Source: Actinomyces oris (GTDB lineage: Bacteria; Actinomycetota; Actinomycetes; Actinomycetales; Actinomycetaceae). Taken from it: a stretch of 64,000 nt of DNA. The stretch spans positions 1 to 64,000 of the forward strand of contig NZ_MSKL01000029.1 of assembly GCF_001937665.1 (NCBI RefSeq), in the 5' to 3' direction. Positions 1-9,645 of this stretch are shown in pieces; positions within the stretch are counted from its first letter, which is position 1, and every line of letters begins with the position of its first letter. The notes below the pieces were generated by a model. It did no database searches. It was not told the origin of the DNA and saw only the letters and a program-made list of their open reading frames with translations. The translations under genes were made by a program, and so were the position numbers.

Positions 1-2046
1 GTTGTCAGCCTTGCCACCGTTGTTGGCGTTATCAGCGGGGGCGTCCCCGGCACCGGGGACGGCGCCGCCGCCCCAGGCTACGTTGACCAGCGCACCGCGG
101 TTCACGGCGACGTTGGCGTTGACGCCGAGGGTCTTGGCGACGTCCTCAGACAGGGCGTGGCCGTTGCCGGAAGCGGGGCTGCCCTCCTTGAGGTGGAAGT
201 CCGAGGTCTTGTCCATCGGGTTGGCCGACTCCTTGACGAAGAACGGGTTGTTCTCCGGGGAGCCGTGCAGGTCCAGACCGTTGGACTCCTTACCGGCGGC
301 CTTGACGTTCGAGCTGGCCGTGAAGTCGGAGAGCTTCTCGGCGTTGACCGACTGAGTCTTGCGGTCGGCGCCGTAGTTCCACAGGACCGTGGTGGACAGG
401 GTCTGGGGGTTCTCGTGGCGGTAGTAGGCGTCGTAGTCGATGGTGGAAACCATCTCGTTGGCGTAGACCGCGCCGGAGCCGTCCTGGTTGGCCCCGCCGA
501 GGACCTGGACCATGGCCGAGTAGCGCCACGGGTCCCCGGGCATGGGGGTGGTCTGCTCGGAGGAGAAGATGTTGTTCATCACCGTGGTGTTGGTGGTGTC
601 CCAGCTCAGTCCGTGCTCGGCGCTCCACTTCTGCACCTGAGTGCACACACCCTGGGCGTTGCGGGCGTTGCAACCGTCGGAGCGGGTGTCCTCCTGGACC
701 CACAGGCTGGTGAGAGCGTGGGAGACGGTGTTGTTCCACACGCGGGTGTCATTGGACCCGGAGATGTGGATGCCGACACCCGCCCCGGCCACGATGTTGG
801 AGGCGATGAGGTTGTTGGAGGAGACCTCGTTGAAGATCGCCACCGGGACGTTGACGAAGTAGTTGCCAACGATCTCAGAGTCCATCACGCCCTCGTCGAA
901 CCAGACACCCGCAGCCCGGTTCTGGTCATAGGCCGTGGGGTCGGAGATGTCCACGCCGGTGGCCGAGTAGTCCACGGTGTTGTTGGCGAAGCGGATGTTC
1001 TTGGAGTGGGTGATCTTGGTGTCGGCCAGGGTGCAGTAGGCACCGCAGTCCTTCGTGATGAAGCCGGAGGTGTTGTTGTTCCTCCACAGGTTGTTCTCCA
1101 CCTTGGCTCCGCTGGAGTCATTGATGCCGAAGGCGTTGGAGCCGTTGTTCTCGAACAGGTTTTTCGAGACGACCGCGTTGGTCGAGTCGATGACCTGCAG
1201 CGCTCCCGCGGTCGAGGAGTAGCGGAAGGTGGAGTTCTCGATACGAGGAGCACCGTGCGCAGCCACGATCATTCCTCCACCGGAGATGGTGCCGATCTCA
1301 GGGTCGTTGTAGTCCCAACGCTGCACCGCGGAGTACTTCTCCACCGTCAGCCCGGACAGGGCGATGTTGTCGGCGTTGAAGGACAGCGCGCGAGAGTGCT
1401 GAACCACCTCGACCTGGTGCTGGTTGGGGTCGACGCCGATGACGTAGGAGGTGCCCCGGTGCGGCTTGACCTTGTAGCCGGCCTGGTTGTTGTTCGGGTT
1501 GTTCAAGGTGACCGGATCGGGGTCATCGACGAAGAAGGTGGACGCGGTGACCTCATCACGGCTGAGCACCTGGGTCAGGGGCTTGCCGTCGACGAACACC
1601 TGCTCGGGGTGAGCGGCGATACCTTCCTTGGCAGGGTCGGCGTTGATGGTGCAGACCGTGCAGAAGCGGACCATGTCCTTACCTGTGGACCACTTTCCGT
1701 CACCCCCCGCACTCCAGTTGGTGGGGACCTCGGCGCCGGTGAGGACCGGCTTGGCCCCCTCGGCCGCCTTGATGGTCACGCCCTTGTCCACGGCAAGCTC
1801 ACCCTCGCGGTAGGTGCCGTTGGCCAGCTCAATGGTGTCACCGTTGCCGACCTTCTTGAGGGCCGCCTTGATGGTCTGGAAGGGCTTCGCAGCGGATCCG
1901 TCTCCCGCGTCCGAGCCTCCTTCGGCTGAGACATGGATGGTGCTGCCGTCCGCAGCAGCGGCTTCTGGCGCGTGCGTGACGGCCAGAACAGGCGCCGACA
2001 GCGATAGAGCGAGTATCGCCATCTGGGCGACGATTCGACGCTTCAT
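1..2046 (-). CDS. Secreted right-handed parallel beta-helix protein (partial, C-terminus off window)
   Basis: At least 682 codons are open from an ATG at 2046, and the frame runs off the left edge. A GGAGAC ribosome site precedes the ATG. The N-terminus is a typical signal peptide: MKRR, a hydrophobic stretch (AQMAILALSLSAPVLA), then an Ala-rich cleavage region. The mature start (STIHVSAEGGSDAGDG, then KPFQTIKAAL) is the opening of DUF1565/pectate-lyase-like beta-helix proteins. The body is rich in Asn-ladder repeats (VENNLWRNNN, IVGNYFVNV, VWNNTVSH). The last visible part is Gly/Ala/Asn/Asp-rich, as in a linker to a wall anchor, but any sortase motif lies outside the window. Carbohydrate binding or lyase activity is the usual role of the fold. 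No catalytic residues can be assigned here. The large open frame on the other strand is a GC-rich shadow. Confidence 0.85.
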   Translation of the reverse strand, partial: MKRRIVAQMAILALSLSAPVLAVTHAPEAAAADGSTIHVSAEGGSDAGDGSAAKPFQTIKAALKKVGNGDTIELANGTYREGELAVDKGVTIKAAEGAKPVLTGAEVPTNWSAGGDGKWSTGKDMVRFCTVCTINADPAKEGIAAHPEQVFVDGKPLTQVLSRDEVTASTFFVDDPDPVTLNNPNNNQAGYKVKPHRGTSYVIGVDPNQHQVEVVQHSRALSFNADNIALSGLTVEKYSAVQRWDYNDPEIGTISGGGMIVAAHGAPRIENSTFRYSSTAGALQVIDSTNAVVSKNLFENNGSNAFGINDSSGAKVENNLWRNNNTSGFITKDCGAYCTLADTKITHSKNIRFANNTVDYSATGVDISDPTAYDQNRAAGVWFDEGVMDSEIVGNYFVNVPVAIFNEVSSNNLIASNIVAGAGVGIHISGSNDTRVWNNTVSHALTSLWVQEDTRSDGCNARNAQGVCTQVQKWSAEHGLSWDTTNTTVMNNIFSSEQTTPMPGDPWRYSAMVQVLGGANQDGSGAVYANEMVSTIDYDAYYRHENPQTLSTTVLWNYGADRKTQSVNAEKLSDFTASSNVKAAGKESNGLDLHGSPENNPFFVKESANPMDKTSDFHLKEGSPASGNGHALSEDVAKTLGVNANVAVNRGALVNVAWGGGAVPGAGDAPADNANNGGKADN

Positions 2047-2089
2047 GGTGTCTCCGTCTCCGTAGTGTGATCAGAACGCCGTTACCCTA

Positions 2090-2125
2090 CCGTGATAAAT
2101 TTTGTTTAGCATCCGTTATATCCGC
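2090..2125. promoter_or_regulatory. AT-rich stretch between divergent genes, probable promoter region
   Basis: This is a short AT-rich stretch in otherwise GC-rich DNA. It includes TTATAT at 2116-2121 and TGATAAATTTTG just before it. It lies between the leftward beta-helix gene and the rightward S4 gene and probably holds both promoters. I could not assign a convincing -35/-10 pair to either gene. Confidence 0.35.
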
Positions 2126-2232
2126 TTACTTCCGAGAGAGGCTTCTCTCACCGACGTCACAGTCACGGACCTGTCTCAGGTGCCACCTGGCCCGACGTGC
2201 GCTCCACACCCCCTTTCTGGAAGGATCAACCT

Positions 2233-2499
2233 ATGACGCACGCAACACCCCCGAACACATCGCGGTATCCGAATGTCTCAGTGTCTGGAAGCATCAAGCT
2301 CGGCCAGTTCCTCAAGCTGGCCGGCCTGGTGGAGGACGGCGCCGAGGCACGTATCGCCATCCAGTCCGGGGACGTCATGGTCAATGGCGCCACAGAGATG
2401 CGTCGTGGGTACCATCTTTCCGGCGGCGATGTGGTCGTCGTCGACCACCCCGCCGGCCAGGTCGGCGCCATTGTCGAACAGATGGGGCCCGAGGACTGA
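2233..2499 (+). CDS. Small S4-domain RNA-binding protein (YbcJ/YaaA type)
   Basis: 88 aa. An ATG at 2233 is preceded by GGAAGGA at good spacing. An in-frame GTG at 2197 has no ribosome site and would add 12 unconserved residues. Nearly the whole protein is an S4 fold: IKLGQFLKLAGLVEDG, then EARIAIQSGDVMVNG, then GGDVVVVD. Stand-alone S4 proteins of this size bind structured RNA, often rRNA or tRNA, and many are linked to ribosome quality control or translation. The gene ends 26 nt from the convergent BCCT transporter gene, and no terminator hairpin is visible between them. The exact substrate cannot be told from sequence. Confidence 0.8.
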   Translation: MTHATPPNTSRYPNVSVSGSIKLGQFLKLAGLVEDGAEARIAIQSGDVMVNGATEMRRGYHLSGGDVVVVDHPAGQVGAIVEQMGPED

Positions 2500-2525
2500 C
2501 CCCGGACCCCATCTACGGCGACGGC

Positions 2526-4529
2526 TTACCTGCTCTGCTCCCCGTCGAAGTCGGCAGTACCACCATCAGCACTGGCGTCGACGTCGGAAGCCGGTTCCCG
2601 CCCGACGTCGCCACAACCGCCCTGCTTGTCCTCGCTGGCAGCAGTGGAGGACAAGGTGGTATGCAGCTCGATGGTCTCGACCTCATGAGGCTCGTCGGCG
2701 GCCGTGACCGCAGTGGTCACCGAGTCGACCAGGACCTGGTTGGCCAGCGAGTGCCGCAGCAGCATGGGGTCATTGTTGAGGTCCCTGTAGAGCGAGACGC
2801 ATAGCAGCAGCATGACGAAGACGAAGGGCAGAGCCGAGACGATCGTGATGTCCCGCAGACCAGTGAGCACCTCCGCAGGATCGTCTCCTCCGGCGAGCAA
2901 CATGGCCGAGGCCACACCACCGGTGGCCACGCCCCAGAAGACGACCGTGAAACGGCTCGGCTCGATCGCACCCTTCTCCGAGAGCCCTCCCATGACGATG
3001 GAGGCCGAGTCCGCACCGGTGACGAAGAAGATCGCCACCAGGACGACCGCTAGCACCATGAGCACGATGAGGACCGCCCTGTGCACCGGCATGGCGTTGA
3101 GCAGGTCGAACAGGATGGTGTCGAAGTTCACGTCAGGTGTGCCGTCAGCCTTGAGATGGACGAGGGCGTCTGCCGCCCTCCCGGCGCGCTCGGCCCGCTC
3201 CTGGAGGCCAATGGCACCGCCGCCAAAGATGGCGAACCAGATGAGAGAGACGACCGAGGGGACGAACATGACCCCGGTAACGAATTGCCGGATGGTGCGG
3301 CCGCGCGAGATGCGGGCGATGAACATGCCCACGAAGGGCGTCCAGGAGATCCACCAGGCCCAGTAGAAGATCGTCCAGGAGGACAGCCACTCGGACATGT
3401 CCTTATTCCCGACTGCCGTGGTGCGTGAGGCCATGGCGGGCAGCTCATCGATGAAGTCGCCGATTGCCGAGGGGATGATGTTGAGGATGAACAGCGTGGG
3501 CCCTCCGACGAAGACGATGATTGCCAGAAGCACCGCCAGTACCATGTTGATGTTCGACAGCCACTGGATGCCCTTCTCGATACCGGAGATGGCCGAGGCG
3601 ACGAAGCAGGCGGTCAGGACCGCGATAATGGCGACGAGCATCCCCGAGCTCACCTTGTCGACGAGATTGGTCGACACCATGCCTCCCCCGATCTGCAGGG
3701 CCCCCAGCCCCAGGGAGCATGCGGATCCGAACAGGGTGGCGACGATCGCCAAAATATTGATGATGCGCCCACCGACCCCGTCAATGGCCTGCCGCCCGAA
3801 CAGGGAGGTGAACATCGCGGAGAAGAGCTGAGAGCGTCCCAGGCGGTAGGTCCCATAGGCCATTCCGAGCCCCACCAAGGCGTACATCGCCCACGGGTAG
3901 ATGGTCCAGTGGAACAGCGCGGTGCCCATCGCCGTGCTGGCGGCCTTGGCCGTCTGAGGATCGACGGTGTCCGGCGGGGGCGACATGTAGAAGTAGAGCG
4001 GCTCACCGACTCCGTAAAAAATCAGGCCGATCCCCATTCCGGTGGCGAACATCATGGAGACCCAGGAGCCGGTGGAGTACTCGGGCTCCTCGGCGTCCCC
4101 ACCCAGTGGAATCTTGCCGAACCGGGAGGCCGCGACGAAGACGATGAACACGACGAACAGGGTTGATGACAGGACGAACAGCCAGCCGAAGTTGCTGATC
4201 GTTCCCCCCAGGGCCCACTTGGAGACTCGCCCCAGCCCGTGCGGATCGACGAAACCCCACACCACGAACGCGATGGTCGCGGTCGCGGCGACGCCGAAGA
4301 CCACCTTGTCCATTCCCTCACCGATGTCATGAGGCTGGCGGGAGACCGATCTCCTCAGGCGCTCGAGCAGATGGCGCTGCCGCCGTTTCACGGTTGCCGG
4401 GGAGGTCTGGAAGGCCGGCGTGGCGGCCGCCGCGGCCTGGATGTTCTCCCCTGCCTGTTCTGTCTGCGGGCCGGCGTCCCGCTCCTCTTGCTGTGTCATC
4501 GTTGGAGGGTTCAGATCCTCGTCACTCAT
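2526..4529 (-). CDS. BCCT-family transporter (glycine betaine/choline/carnitine type)
   Basis: 667 aa from ATG 4529, which has GAGG seven bases upstream; a TTG one codon earlier is less likely. The BCCT family imports betaine, choline or carnitine, mostly with Na+, for osmoprotection. Family marks are GMGIGLIFYGVGEPLYFY in the TM3 region and the Trp-rich TM8 segment (WTIFYWAWWISWTPFVGMF) followed by ARISRGRTIRQF. About 12 membrane segments lie between residues ~75 and ~590. The N-terminal ~70 residues are hydrophilic and Gln/Glu/Ala-rich. The C-terminal ~80 residues are also hydrophilic. Such tails act as osmosensors in BetP, but these are not clearly alike. The substrate is inferred only from the family. 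Confidence 0.9.
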   Translation of the reverse strand: MSDEDLNPPTMTQQEERDAGPQTEQAGENIQAAAAATPAFQTSPATVKRRQRHLLERLRRSVSRQPHDIGEGMDKVVFGVAATATIAFVVWGFVDPHGLGRVSKWALGGTISNFGWLFVLSSTLFVVFIVFVAASRFGKIPLGGDAEEPEYSTGSWVSMMFATGMGIGLIFYGVGEPLYFYMSPPPDTVDPQTAKAASTAMGTALFHWTIYPWAMYALVGLGMAYGTYRLGRSQLFSAMFTSLFGRQAIDGVGGRIINILAIVATLFGSACSLGLGALQIGGGMVSTNLVDKVSSGMLVAIIAVLTACFVASAISGIEKGIQWLSNINMVLAVLLAIIVFVGGPTLFILNIIPSAIGDFIDELPAMASRTTAVGNKDMSEWLSSWTIFYWAWWISWTPFVGMFIARISRGRTIRQFVTGVMFVPSVVSLIWFAIFGGGAIGLQERAERAGRAADALVHLKADGTPDVNFDTILFDLLNAMPVHRAVLIVLMVLAVVLVAIFFVTGADSASIVMGGLSEKGAIEPSRFTVVFWGVATGGVASAMLLAGGDDPAEVLTGLRDITIVSALPFVFVMLLLCVSLYRDLNNDPMLLRHSLANQVLVDSVTTAVTAADEPHEVETIELHTTLSSTAASEDKQGGCGDVGREPASDVDASADGGTADFDGEQSR

Positions 4530-4836
4530 CAAATAACCTCATAGACAATACAGTCACCGACTGCTTGTGGACATCACGAGAGTATCAAGATGAAGACGGG
4601 ACGACACCTGAGAGCGAGCCGCCACGGAGTTTGCACGATTTCTGGAATGCCGCTTCAGAACCCGGATCCTCGTTCCTGGACACGGGTCCGCACCAGGAAC
4701 GAGCCGCTACGCGTCGCATATTGATCAGGATACGGCGAGATCACGAGCAGACATTCCGCAACGATGCCCGAGCAGGCCGGTGTCGCTTCGGCGGCTTCAC
4801 CTGGGCAGGCGATGACCGCTCGTCCGGAGAGGACCG
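4530..4836. other. Gene-free stretch between the dnaE end and the BCCT gene
   Basis: 307 nt hold the presumed promoter and leader of the BCCT gene and the 3' flank of dnaE, both leftward. The part at 4540-4620 is AT-richer than its surroundings. The only clear structure is the 11-bp inverted repeat listed separately. No reading frame here looks coding. Confidence 0.5.
4669..4703. terminator. 11-bp perfect inverted repeat, possible dnaE terminator or operator
   Basis: CTCGTTCCTGG (4669-4679) pairs perfectly with CCAGGAACGAG (4693-4703) around a 13-nt loop. It lies 134 nt past the dnaE stop. There is no T-tract on either side, so it could equally be an operator in the BCCT upstream region. Confidence 0.4.
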
Positions 4837-7800
4837 CTAGTGGCGCAGGCAACCCGGCCCGAGCAGGGCCTTGATGTCGGAGTAGAAGGCAGGAGAGGCC
4901 TCCACCCGCAGCGAGGCGTCCAGCTGGGTGCGCACCTCACGCCCTGGGCTGGTGAGCGTCAGGCGCACCGTCGATCCGCCGGGGTGCTTGGTGAGCACGT
5001 CCTTGAACTGCTCCACCAGCGGCCCGGTGCACCGGTTGGTGGGCAGGGTGATGAGGACCGCCTCGTGGGCGGCGCTGGAGATGTCCGGGATCGTCATCTC
5101 CTGGGCGTACAGGGCGACCTGCCCGTCACGCCGGTTGAGACGTCCGCGCACCGTCACCACCGTGTCCGGGGCCAGCATGGTGGAGACGGTCTGGTAGGTC
5201 TGGGGGAAGAAGAGCACCTCAACGCTTCCGGCCAGGTCCTCGACCTGGGCGATGGCCCACAGGTTGCCCTGCTTGGTGGTCTTACGGGTCAGCGAGGTGA
5301 TGAGTCCGGCGATGGTGACCATGGCGCCGTCGGGCAGCTCATCGTTCTCGTGGAGCTCGGAGATCTCCTTGTCCGCGAGCTTGCCGAGCAGTCCCTCCAG
5401 CCCCATGAGGGGGTGGTCGGAGACGTAGAGTCCCAGCATGTCGCGCTCGTAGGCGAGCTTGTCCTTCTTGTCCCACTCGGGCAGGTTGGGAACGTCGGAG
5501 GAGAAGACCGGGCCGTTGCCGAAGGGCGAGTCGTCGGCGTCGTCGGGACCGCCCATGAGGGAGGCGAACAGGTCGAACTGGCCGGCGGCCTCGTTGCGCT
5601 TGACACCGATGACCTCGTCGACGAAGTCCTCGTGACAGGCCTGCAGGGAACGCCGGGTGTGTCCCAGGGAGTCGAAGGCTCCGGCCTTGATGAGTGAGTC
5701 GATGGTGCGCTTGTTGCACACGACTGCGGGAACCTTGTCGAGGAAGTCCTCGAAGGAGGTGAACTCGCCCTTCTCCTCCCTGGCGGCGACGATCGCGTCG
5801 ACGACGTTGATGCCGACGTTGCGCACCGCGGACAGCCCGAAGCGCACGTCCTCGTCGACCGCGGAGAACTGGGCCCGTGAGGCGTTGACGTCCGGGGGCA
5901 GCACGGTGATGCCCATGTGGCGGCACTCCCCCAGGTAGACGGCCAGCTTGTCCTTGTTGTCCTTCTGGCTGGTGAGCAGGGCGGCCATGTACTCGGTGGG
6001 ATAGTGCGCCTTGAGGTAGGCCGTCCAGTAGGACACGACGCCGTAGGCGGCCGAGTGGGCCTTGTTGAAGGCGTACTTGGCGAAGGGGACGACGACGTCC
6101 CACAGGGTCTTGACGCTCTCCTTGGAGAAACCGGCCTGGACCATGCCGGCCTCGAACTCGACGAACATCTTGGCCAGGATGTCCATCTTCTTCTTACCCA
6201 TCGCCTTGCGCAGCGCGTCGGCCTTGCCCATGGAGAATCCCGCCAGGTCGGTGGCGATCTTCATGACCTGCTCCTGGTACACGATGAGACCGTGGGTGGT
6301 CCCCAGGATCGGGTCGAGGGCATCCTTGAGCTCGGGGTGGATCGGGACGACCTCCTGCAGGCCGTTCTTGCGCAGTGCGTAGTTGGTGTGAGACTCCGCC
6401 CCCATGGGGCCGGGCCGGTAGAGAGCACCGACGGCGGAGATGTCCTCGAAGTTGTCGGGCTTCATCAGGCGCAGCAGTGTGCGCATCCCCCCGCCGTCGA
6501 GCTGGAAGACGCCCAGGGTCTCACCGCGTGAGAGCAGCTCGTAGGTGGCGCGGTCATCGAGCTCGACGTGGTCGATGTCCAGGGCGGGTTTGCCGTTGGC
6601 GACGATGTTCTCCAGGGCGTCGGAGATGACCGTGAGGTTGCGCAGTCCCAGGAAGTCCATCTTGAGCAGGCCCAGGTGCTCGCAGGTGGGGTAGTCGAAC
6701 TGGGTGATGACGGCGCCGTCCTGCAGACGCTGCATCATGGGGATGATGTCGGTCAGGGTGGCCGAGGACATGATGACGGCGCAGGCGTGGACGCCCCACT
6801 GACGGGTCATGCCCTCCAGCCCCTTGGCCAGCTCGACGATCTTCTGGGCGTCGGGGTCCTCGGCGTGGAGCCTGCGGAACTCCTCGGCCTCGCCGTAGCG
6901 CTCGTCGTCGGGGTTGAAGATGCCCTTGATGGAGATGTCCTTGCCCTGGACCGAGGGGGGCATGGCCTTGGTGAGCCTGTCGCCGACCGCGTAGGGGTAG
7001 CCCATGACGCGGCTGGAGTCCTTCAAGGACTGCTTGGCCTTGATGACACCGTAGGTAACCACCTGGCTGATGCGGTCGGCGCCGTACTTCTCGCGCACGT
7101 ACTCGATGACCTCGTCGCGCCGGCGCTCGTCGAAGTCGACATCGATATCAGGCATGGAGATGCGCTCAGGATTGAGGAATCGCTCGAAGATGAGTCCGTG
7201 GCGCAGCGGGTTGAGCTCGGTGATGCCCATGGCGTAGGCGACCATGGACCCGGCTCCCGACCCGCGTCCCGGTCCGACCCGGATGCCGTGGGCCTTGGCC
7301 CAGTTGATGTAGTCGGCCACGACGAGGAAGTAGCCGGGGAATCCCATCTGGGTGATGACGCTGATCTCGTACTCGGCCTGCTTGCGGCAGTCCGCGGGGA
7401 TGTCACCGTTGAACCTGCGGTCCATGCCGCGCCAGCACTCCTTGATGAACCAGGACTCGTCGGTCTCCCCCTCGGGGACGGGGAAGGCCGGCATGTATGA
7501 GGCCCCCTCGTCCACGGTGCGGAAGTGCACCTCGCACTGCTCGGCCACGAGCAGGGTGTTGTCGCAGGCCTGAGGCATCTCGGAGAAGAGGCGGCGCATC
7601 TCGGAGCCGGGGCGCAGATAGTAGGTGTCGCCGTCGAACTTGAAGCGGTCGGGATCGGAGAGCACGGAGCCGGAGTTGATGCACAGCATCGCGTCCTGGA
7701 TGGTGCGGTCCTCGGGGCGCACATAGTGGGAGTCGTTGGTGGCCAGAAGCGGGGCTCCGAGCTCCTTGGCCATACGCAGCAGATCCTTGGTGACACGCTG

Positions 7801-8430
7801 CTCGATCTCCAGGCCGTGGTCCATGAGCTCGACGTAGAAGAACTCCTTGCCGAAGATGTCCTGAAGCTCCCCGGCAGTGCGCAGGGCCTCATCCCACTGG
7901 CCCAGCCGCAGACGGGTCTGGACTTCCGACGAGGGGCAGCCCGTAGAGCCGATGAGACCGTCCGCGTAGCGCGAGAGCAGCTCGCGGTCGATACGCGGTG
8001 CCTTGCCCCACTGGCCCTCCAGGGAGGCGAAGGAGTCCATGCGCATGAGGTTGTGCAGGCCCTCGTTGTTGCGAGAGAGCAGCGTCATGTGCGTGTAGGA
8101 GCCGCGGGCCGAGACGTCGTCGCTCCTCTGGGACTCGTCGCCCCAGAAGACACGGGTCTTGTCGAAGCGGGAGGTGCCCGGCGTCATGTAGGCCTCCACC
8201 CCGATGATGGGCTTGATGCCGGCGGCCTTGGCTGCCGCGTAGAACTCGTAGGCTCCGAACATGTAGCCGTGGTCGGTGATCGCCAGAGCGGGCTGTCCCA
8301 GCCGCTTGGCCTCGGCCACGTAGTCCTTGATCTTCCCGGCGCCGTCCAGCATGGAGTAGTCGGTGTGGACGTGGAGGTGGACGAAGTCGTCCTTGGGGGC
8401 TGCATCTTCCTGAGTGCTCATCTCCGCCAT
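4837..8430 (-). CDS. dnaE: DNA polymerase III subunit alpha
   Basis: 1197 aa, the usual DnaE length; the replicative polymerase catalytic subunit. An AGGA motif seven bases upstream supports the ATG at 8430. An internal ATG at codon 4 would have its ribosome site too close. The N-terminal PHP domain starts with HLHVHTDYSMLDGAGK (about residues 18-33) and ITDHGYMFG. The polymerase active site contains GPGRGSGAGS (386-395) and PDIDVDF (427-433), whose Asp pair is catalytic. The C-terminal part carries the OB-fold (MVTIAGLITSLTRKTTKQGN). The gene closes a long leftward block behind the panE-like reductase, with 180 nt between them, so it probably has its own promoter. No sign of damage. Confidence 0.97.
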   Translation of the reverse strand: MAEMSTQEDAAPKDDFVHLHVHTDYSMLDGAGKIKDYVAEAKRLGQPALAITDHGYMFGAYEFYAAAKAAGIKPIIGVEAYMTPGTSRFDKTRVFWGDESQRSDDVSARGSYTHMTLLSRNNEGLHNLMRMDSFASLEGQWGKAPRIDRELLSRYADGLIGSTGCPSSEVQTRLRLGQWDEALRTAGELQDIFGKEFFYVELMDHGLEIEQRVTKDLLRMAKELGAPLLATNDSHYVRPEDRTIQDAMLCINSGSVLSDPDRFKFDGDTYYLRPGSEMRRLFSEMPQACDNTLLVAEQCEVHFRTVDEGASYMPAFPVPEGETDESWFIKECWRGMDRRFNGDIPADCRKQAEYEISVITQMGFPGYFLVVADYINWAKAHGIRVGPGRGSGAGSMVAYAMGITELNPLRHGLIFERFLNPERISMPDIDVDFDERRRDEVIEYVREKYGADRISQVVTYGVIKAKQSLKDSSRVMGYPYAVGDRLTKAMPPSVQGKDISIKGIFNPDDERYGEAEEFRRLHAEDPDAQKIVELAKGLEGMTRQWGVHACAVIMSSATLTDIIPMMQRLQDGAVITQFDYPTCEHLGLLKMDFLGLRNLTVISDALENIVANGKPALDIDHVELDDRATYELLSRGETLGVFQLDGGGMRTLLRLMKPDNFEDISAVGALYRPGPMGAESHTNYALRKNGLQEVVPIHPELKDALDPILGTTHGLIVYQEQVMKIATDLAGFSMGKADALRKAMGKKKMDILAKMFVEFEAGMVQAGFSKESVKTLWDVVVPFAKYAFNKAHSAAYGVVSYWTAYLKAHYPTEYMAALLTSQKDNKDKLAVYLGECRHMGITVLPPDVNASRAQFSAVDEDVRFGLSAVRNVGINVVDAIVAAREEKGEFTSFEDFLDKVPAVVCNKRTIDSLIKAGAFDSLGHTRRSLQACHEDFVDEVIGVKRNEAAGQFDLFASLMGGPDDADDSPFGNGPVFSSDVPNLPEWDKKDKLAYERDMLGLYVSDHPLMGLEGLLGKLADKEISELHENDELPDGAMVTIAGLITSLTRKTTKQGNLWAIAQVEDLAGSVEVLFFPQTYQTVSTMLAPDTVVTVRGRLNRRDGQVALYAQEMTIPDISSAAHEAVLITLPTNRCTGPLVEQFKDVLTKHPGGSTVRLTLTSPGREVRTQLDASLRVEASPAFYSDIKALLGPGCLRH

Positions 8431-8610
8431 GCCCCCATCCTAGGCCCGCCCGGTGTCGTGTCTCCTGGAGGGGCAGAGCGCGCCGTCCGGTGGGAAGGCG
8501 GAGTTTCCCGGCCATGACGGGCCACTGCCGGTGTGGCGGGTAAGCCGGGTGAGAAATCCGCCGCCGGCGGGCGGCCTGCTCCCCTCCTGGTCCGAAGAGG
8601 CGTTCCGGAG

Positions 8611-9579
8611 TCAGCCGCGCGCCCGGGCGGCAGCCTCTCGCGGAGCCAGGACGCAGTGCGCAAGGTCGAGTACGGGGGTGGGCACGCCCGCCTCGTCGCC
8701 GGCGCGGCACACGGCACCGAGCTGGGCGTCGAACTCGCTGGGCAGACCTGAGGCGATGTCCCGCTGCATCGATGTGGTGGCGCCGGCCGGCTGGGCGTCG
8801 GCCATGCGCAGGGCCGCAGCGACCGGGTCGGGGGCGTCGTCGGTGGCCAGGTCGTGTCCCAGTGCCGCGGCGACGGCGACGACCTCGTGCACGGCCTGGG
8901 TGAAGGTGTCTCTCAGATCACTGCGCAGGACGCCGATAGGAGCGTTCGTGGCGGCACCGAGTGCTCCCTGAACGACGACGAAGGACACCTTGCGCCACAG
9001 CTCCGCCCAGATGGAGTCGGGGACCCAGGCGCGGATGCCTGCCGCCTGCAGGGCCTCGACGGCGGCGCTGCTGCGAGCAGTGGCACCGCCGTCCCACTCC
9101 CCCAGGGCCAGGGAGCCGGTGTTGCCGACAGTACCCACGGTGCCGGGCGAGATGATGGCGGAGTACACGCGGGCGACTCCGGGCAGGACGTGCTCCTTCC
9201 CGACGGCGTCGGCGAGCAGCTCGGGCGCGCTGATCCCGTTCTGGGTGGAGACGACGCCAGTGGTGGAGCCGGTCAGGCGCCTGAGAGCAGGAGCCAGCTG
9301 CGGCAGCGCATCGACCTTCGTGGTCACGAAGACCAGGTCCGGGTCACCGCCCAGAGTGCCGGTGAGAGCCACCGGGTCATCACTGGCCAGTGGTGTCTCG
9401 ATGCGGGCGGTCACGGTACCGGGCTCTCCTCCGGAGCAGTCGCGCAGCATCAGCCCGCCCGAGCGCAGGGCCGCCAGGGTGCGGCCGTGAACGAGGAACC
9501 CGACCTGCTGGCCACTGGCAGACAGGTGGGCGCCGAGCCATCCTCCGATGCCACCGGCACCGATGATGACGATACGCAT
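8611..9579 (-). CDS. panE: 2-dehydropantoate 2-reductase family protein (ketopantoate reductase)
   Basis: 322 aa. Start ATG 9579 with GAGGAG upstream. The Rossmann motif GAGGIGGWLGAHL sits at the extreme N-terminus, as in ApbA/PanE. TTKVDAL and STQNGI match the Lys and Asn segments used for substrate contact. The C-terminal helical domain follows (AELWRKVSFVVVQGALGAATNAPIGVL). PanE reduces ketopantoate to pantoate with NADPH in CoA synthesis, but the family includes paralogs of unproven substrate, so the exact reaction is inferred. The gene lies between a GNAT gene and dnaE, with no other pantothenate gene in the window. Confidence 0.8.
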   Translation of the reverse strand: MRIVIIGAGGIGGWLGAHLSASGQQVGFLVHGRTLAALRSGGLMLRDCSGGEPGTVTARIETPLASDDPVALTGTLGGDPDLVFVTTKVDALPQLAPALRRLTGSTTGVVSTQNGISAPELLADAVGKEHVLPGVARVYSAIISPGTVGTVGNTGSLALGEWDGGATARSSAAVEALQAAGIRAWVPDSIWAELWRKVSFVVVQGALGAATNAPIGVLRSDLRDTFTQAVHEVVAVAAALGHDLATDDAPDPVAAALRMADAQPAGATTSMQRDIASGLPSEFDAQLGAVCRAGDEAGVPTPVLDLAHCVLAPREAAARARG

Positions 9580-9645
9580 ACGTGTCTCCTCTCGGTCCTG
9601 GTGTCTTTCGCATGTGCACGCGTGCGCGGGTGTCAGCAGCCGGCC

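Noticed and set aside
157-1929. Long plus-strand frame opposite the beta-helix gene
   Set aside because: It is the GC-rich antisense shadow of the secreted protein, has Val/Gly-rich composition without domains, and lacks a ribosome site.
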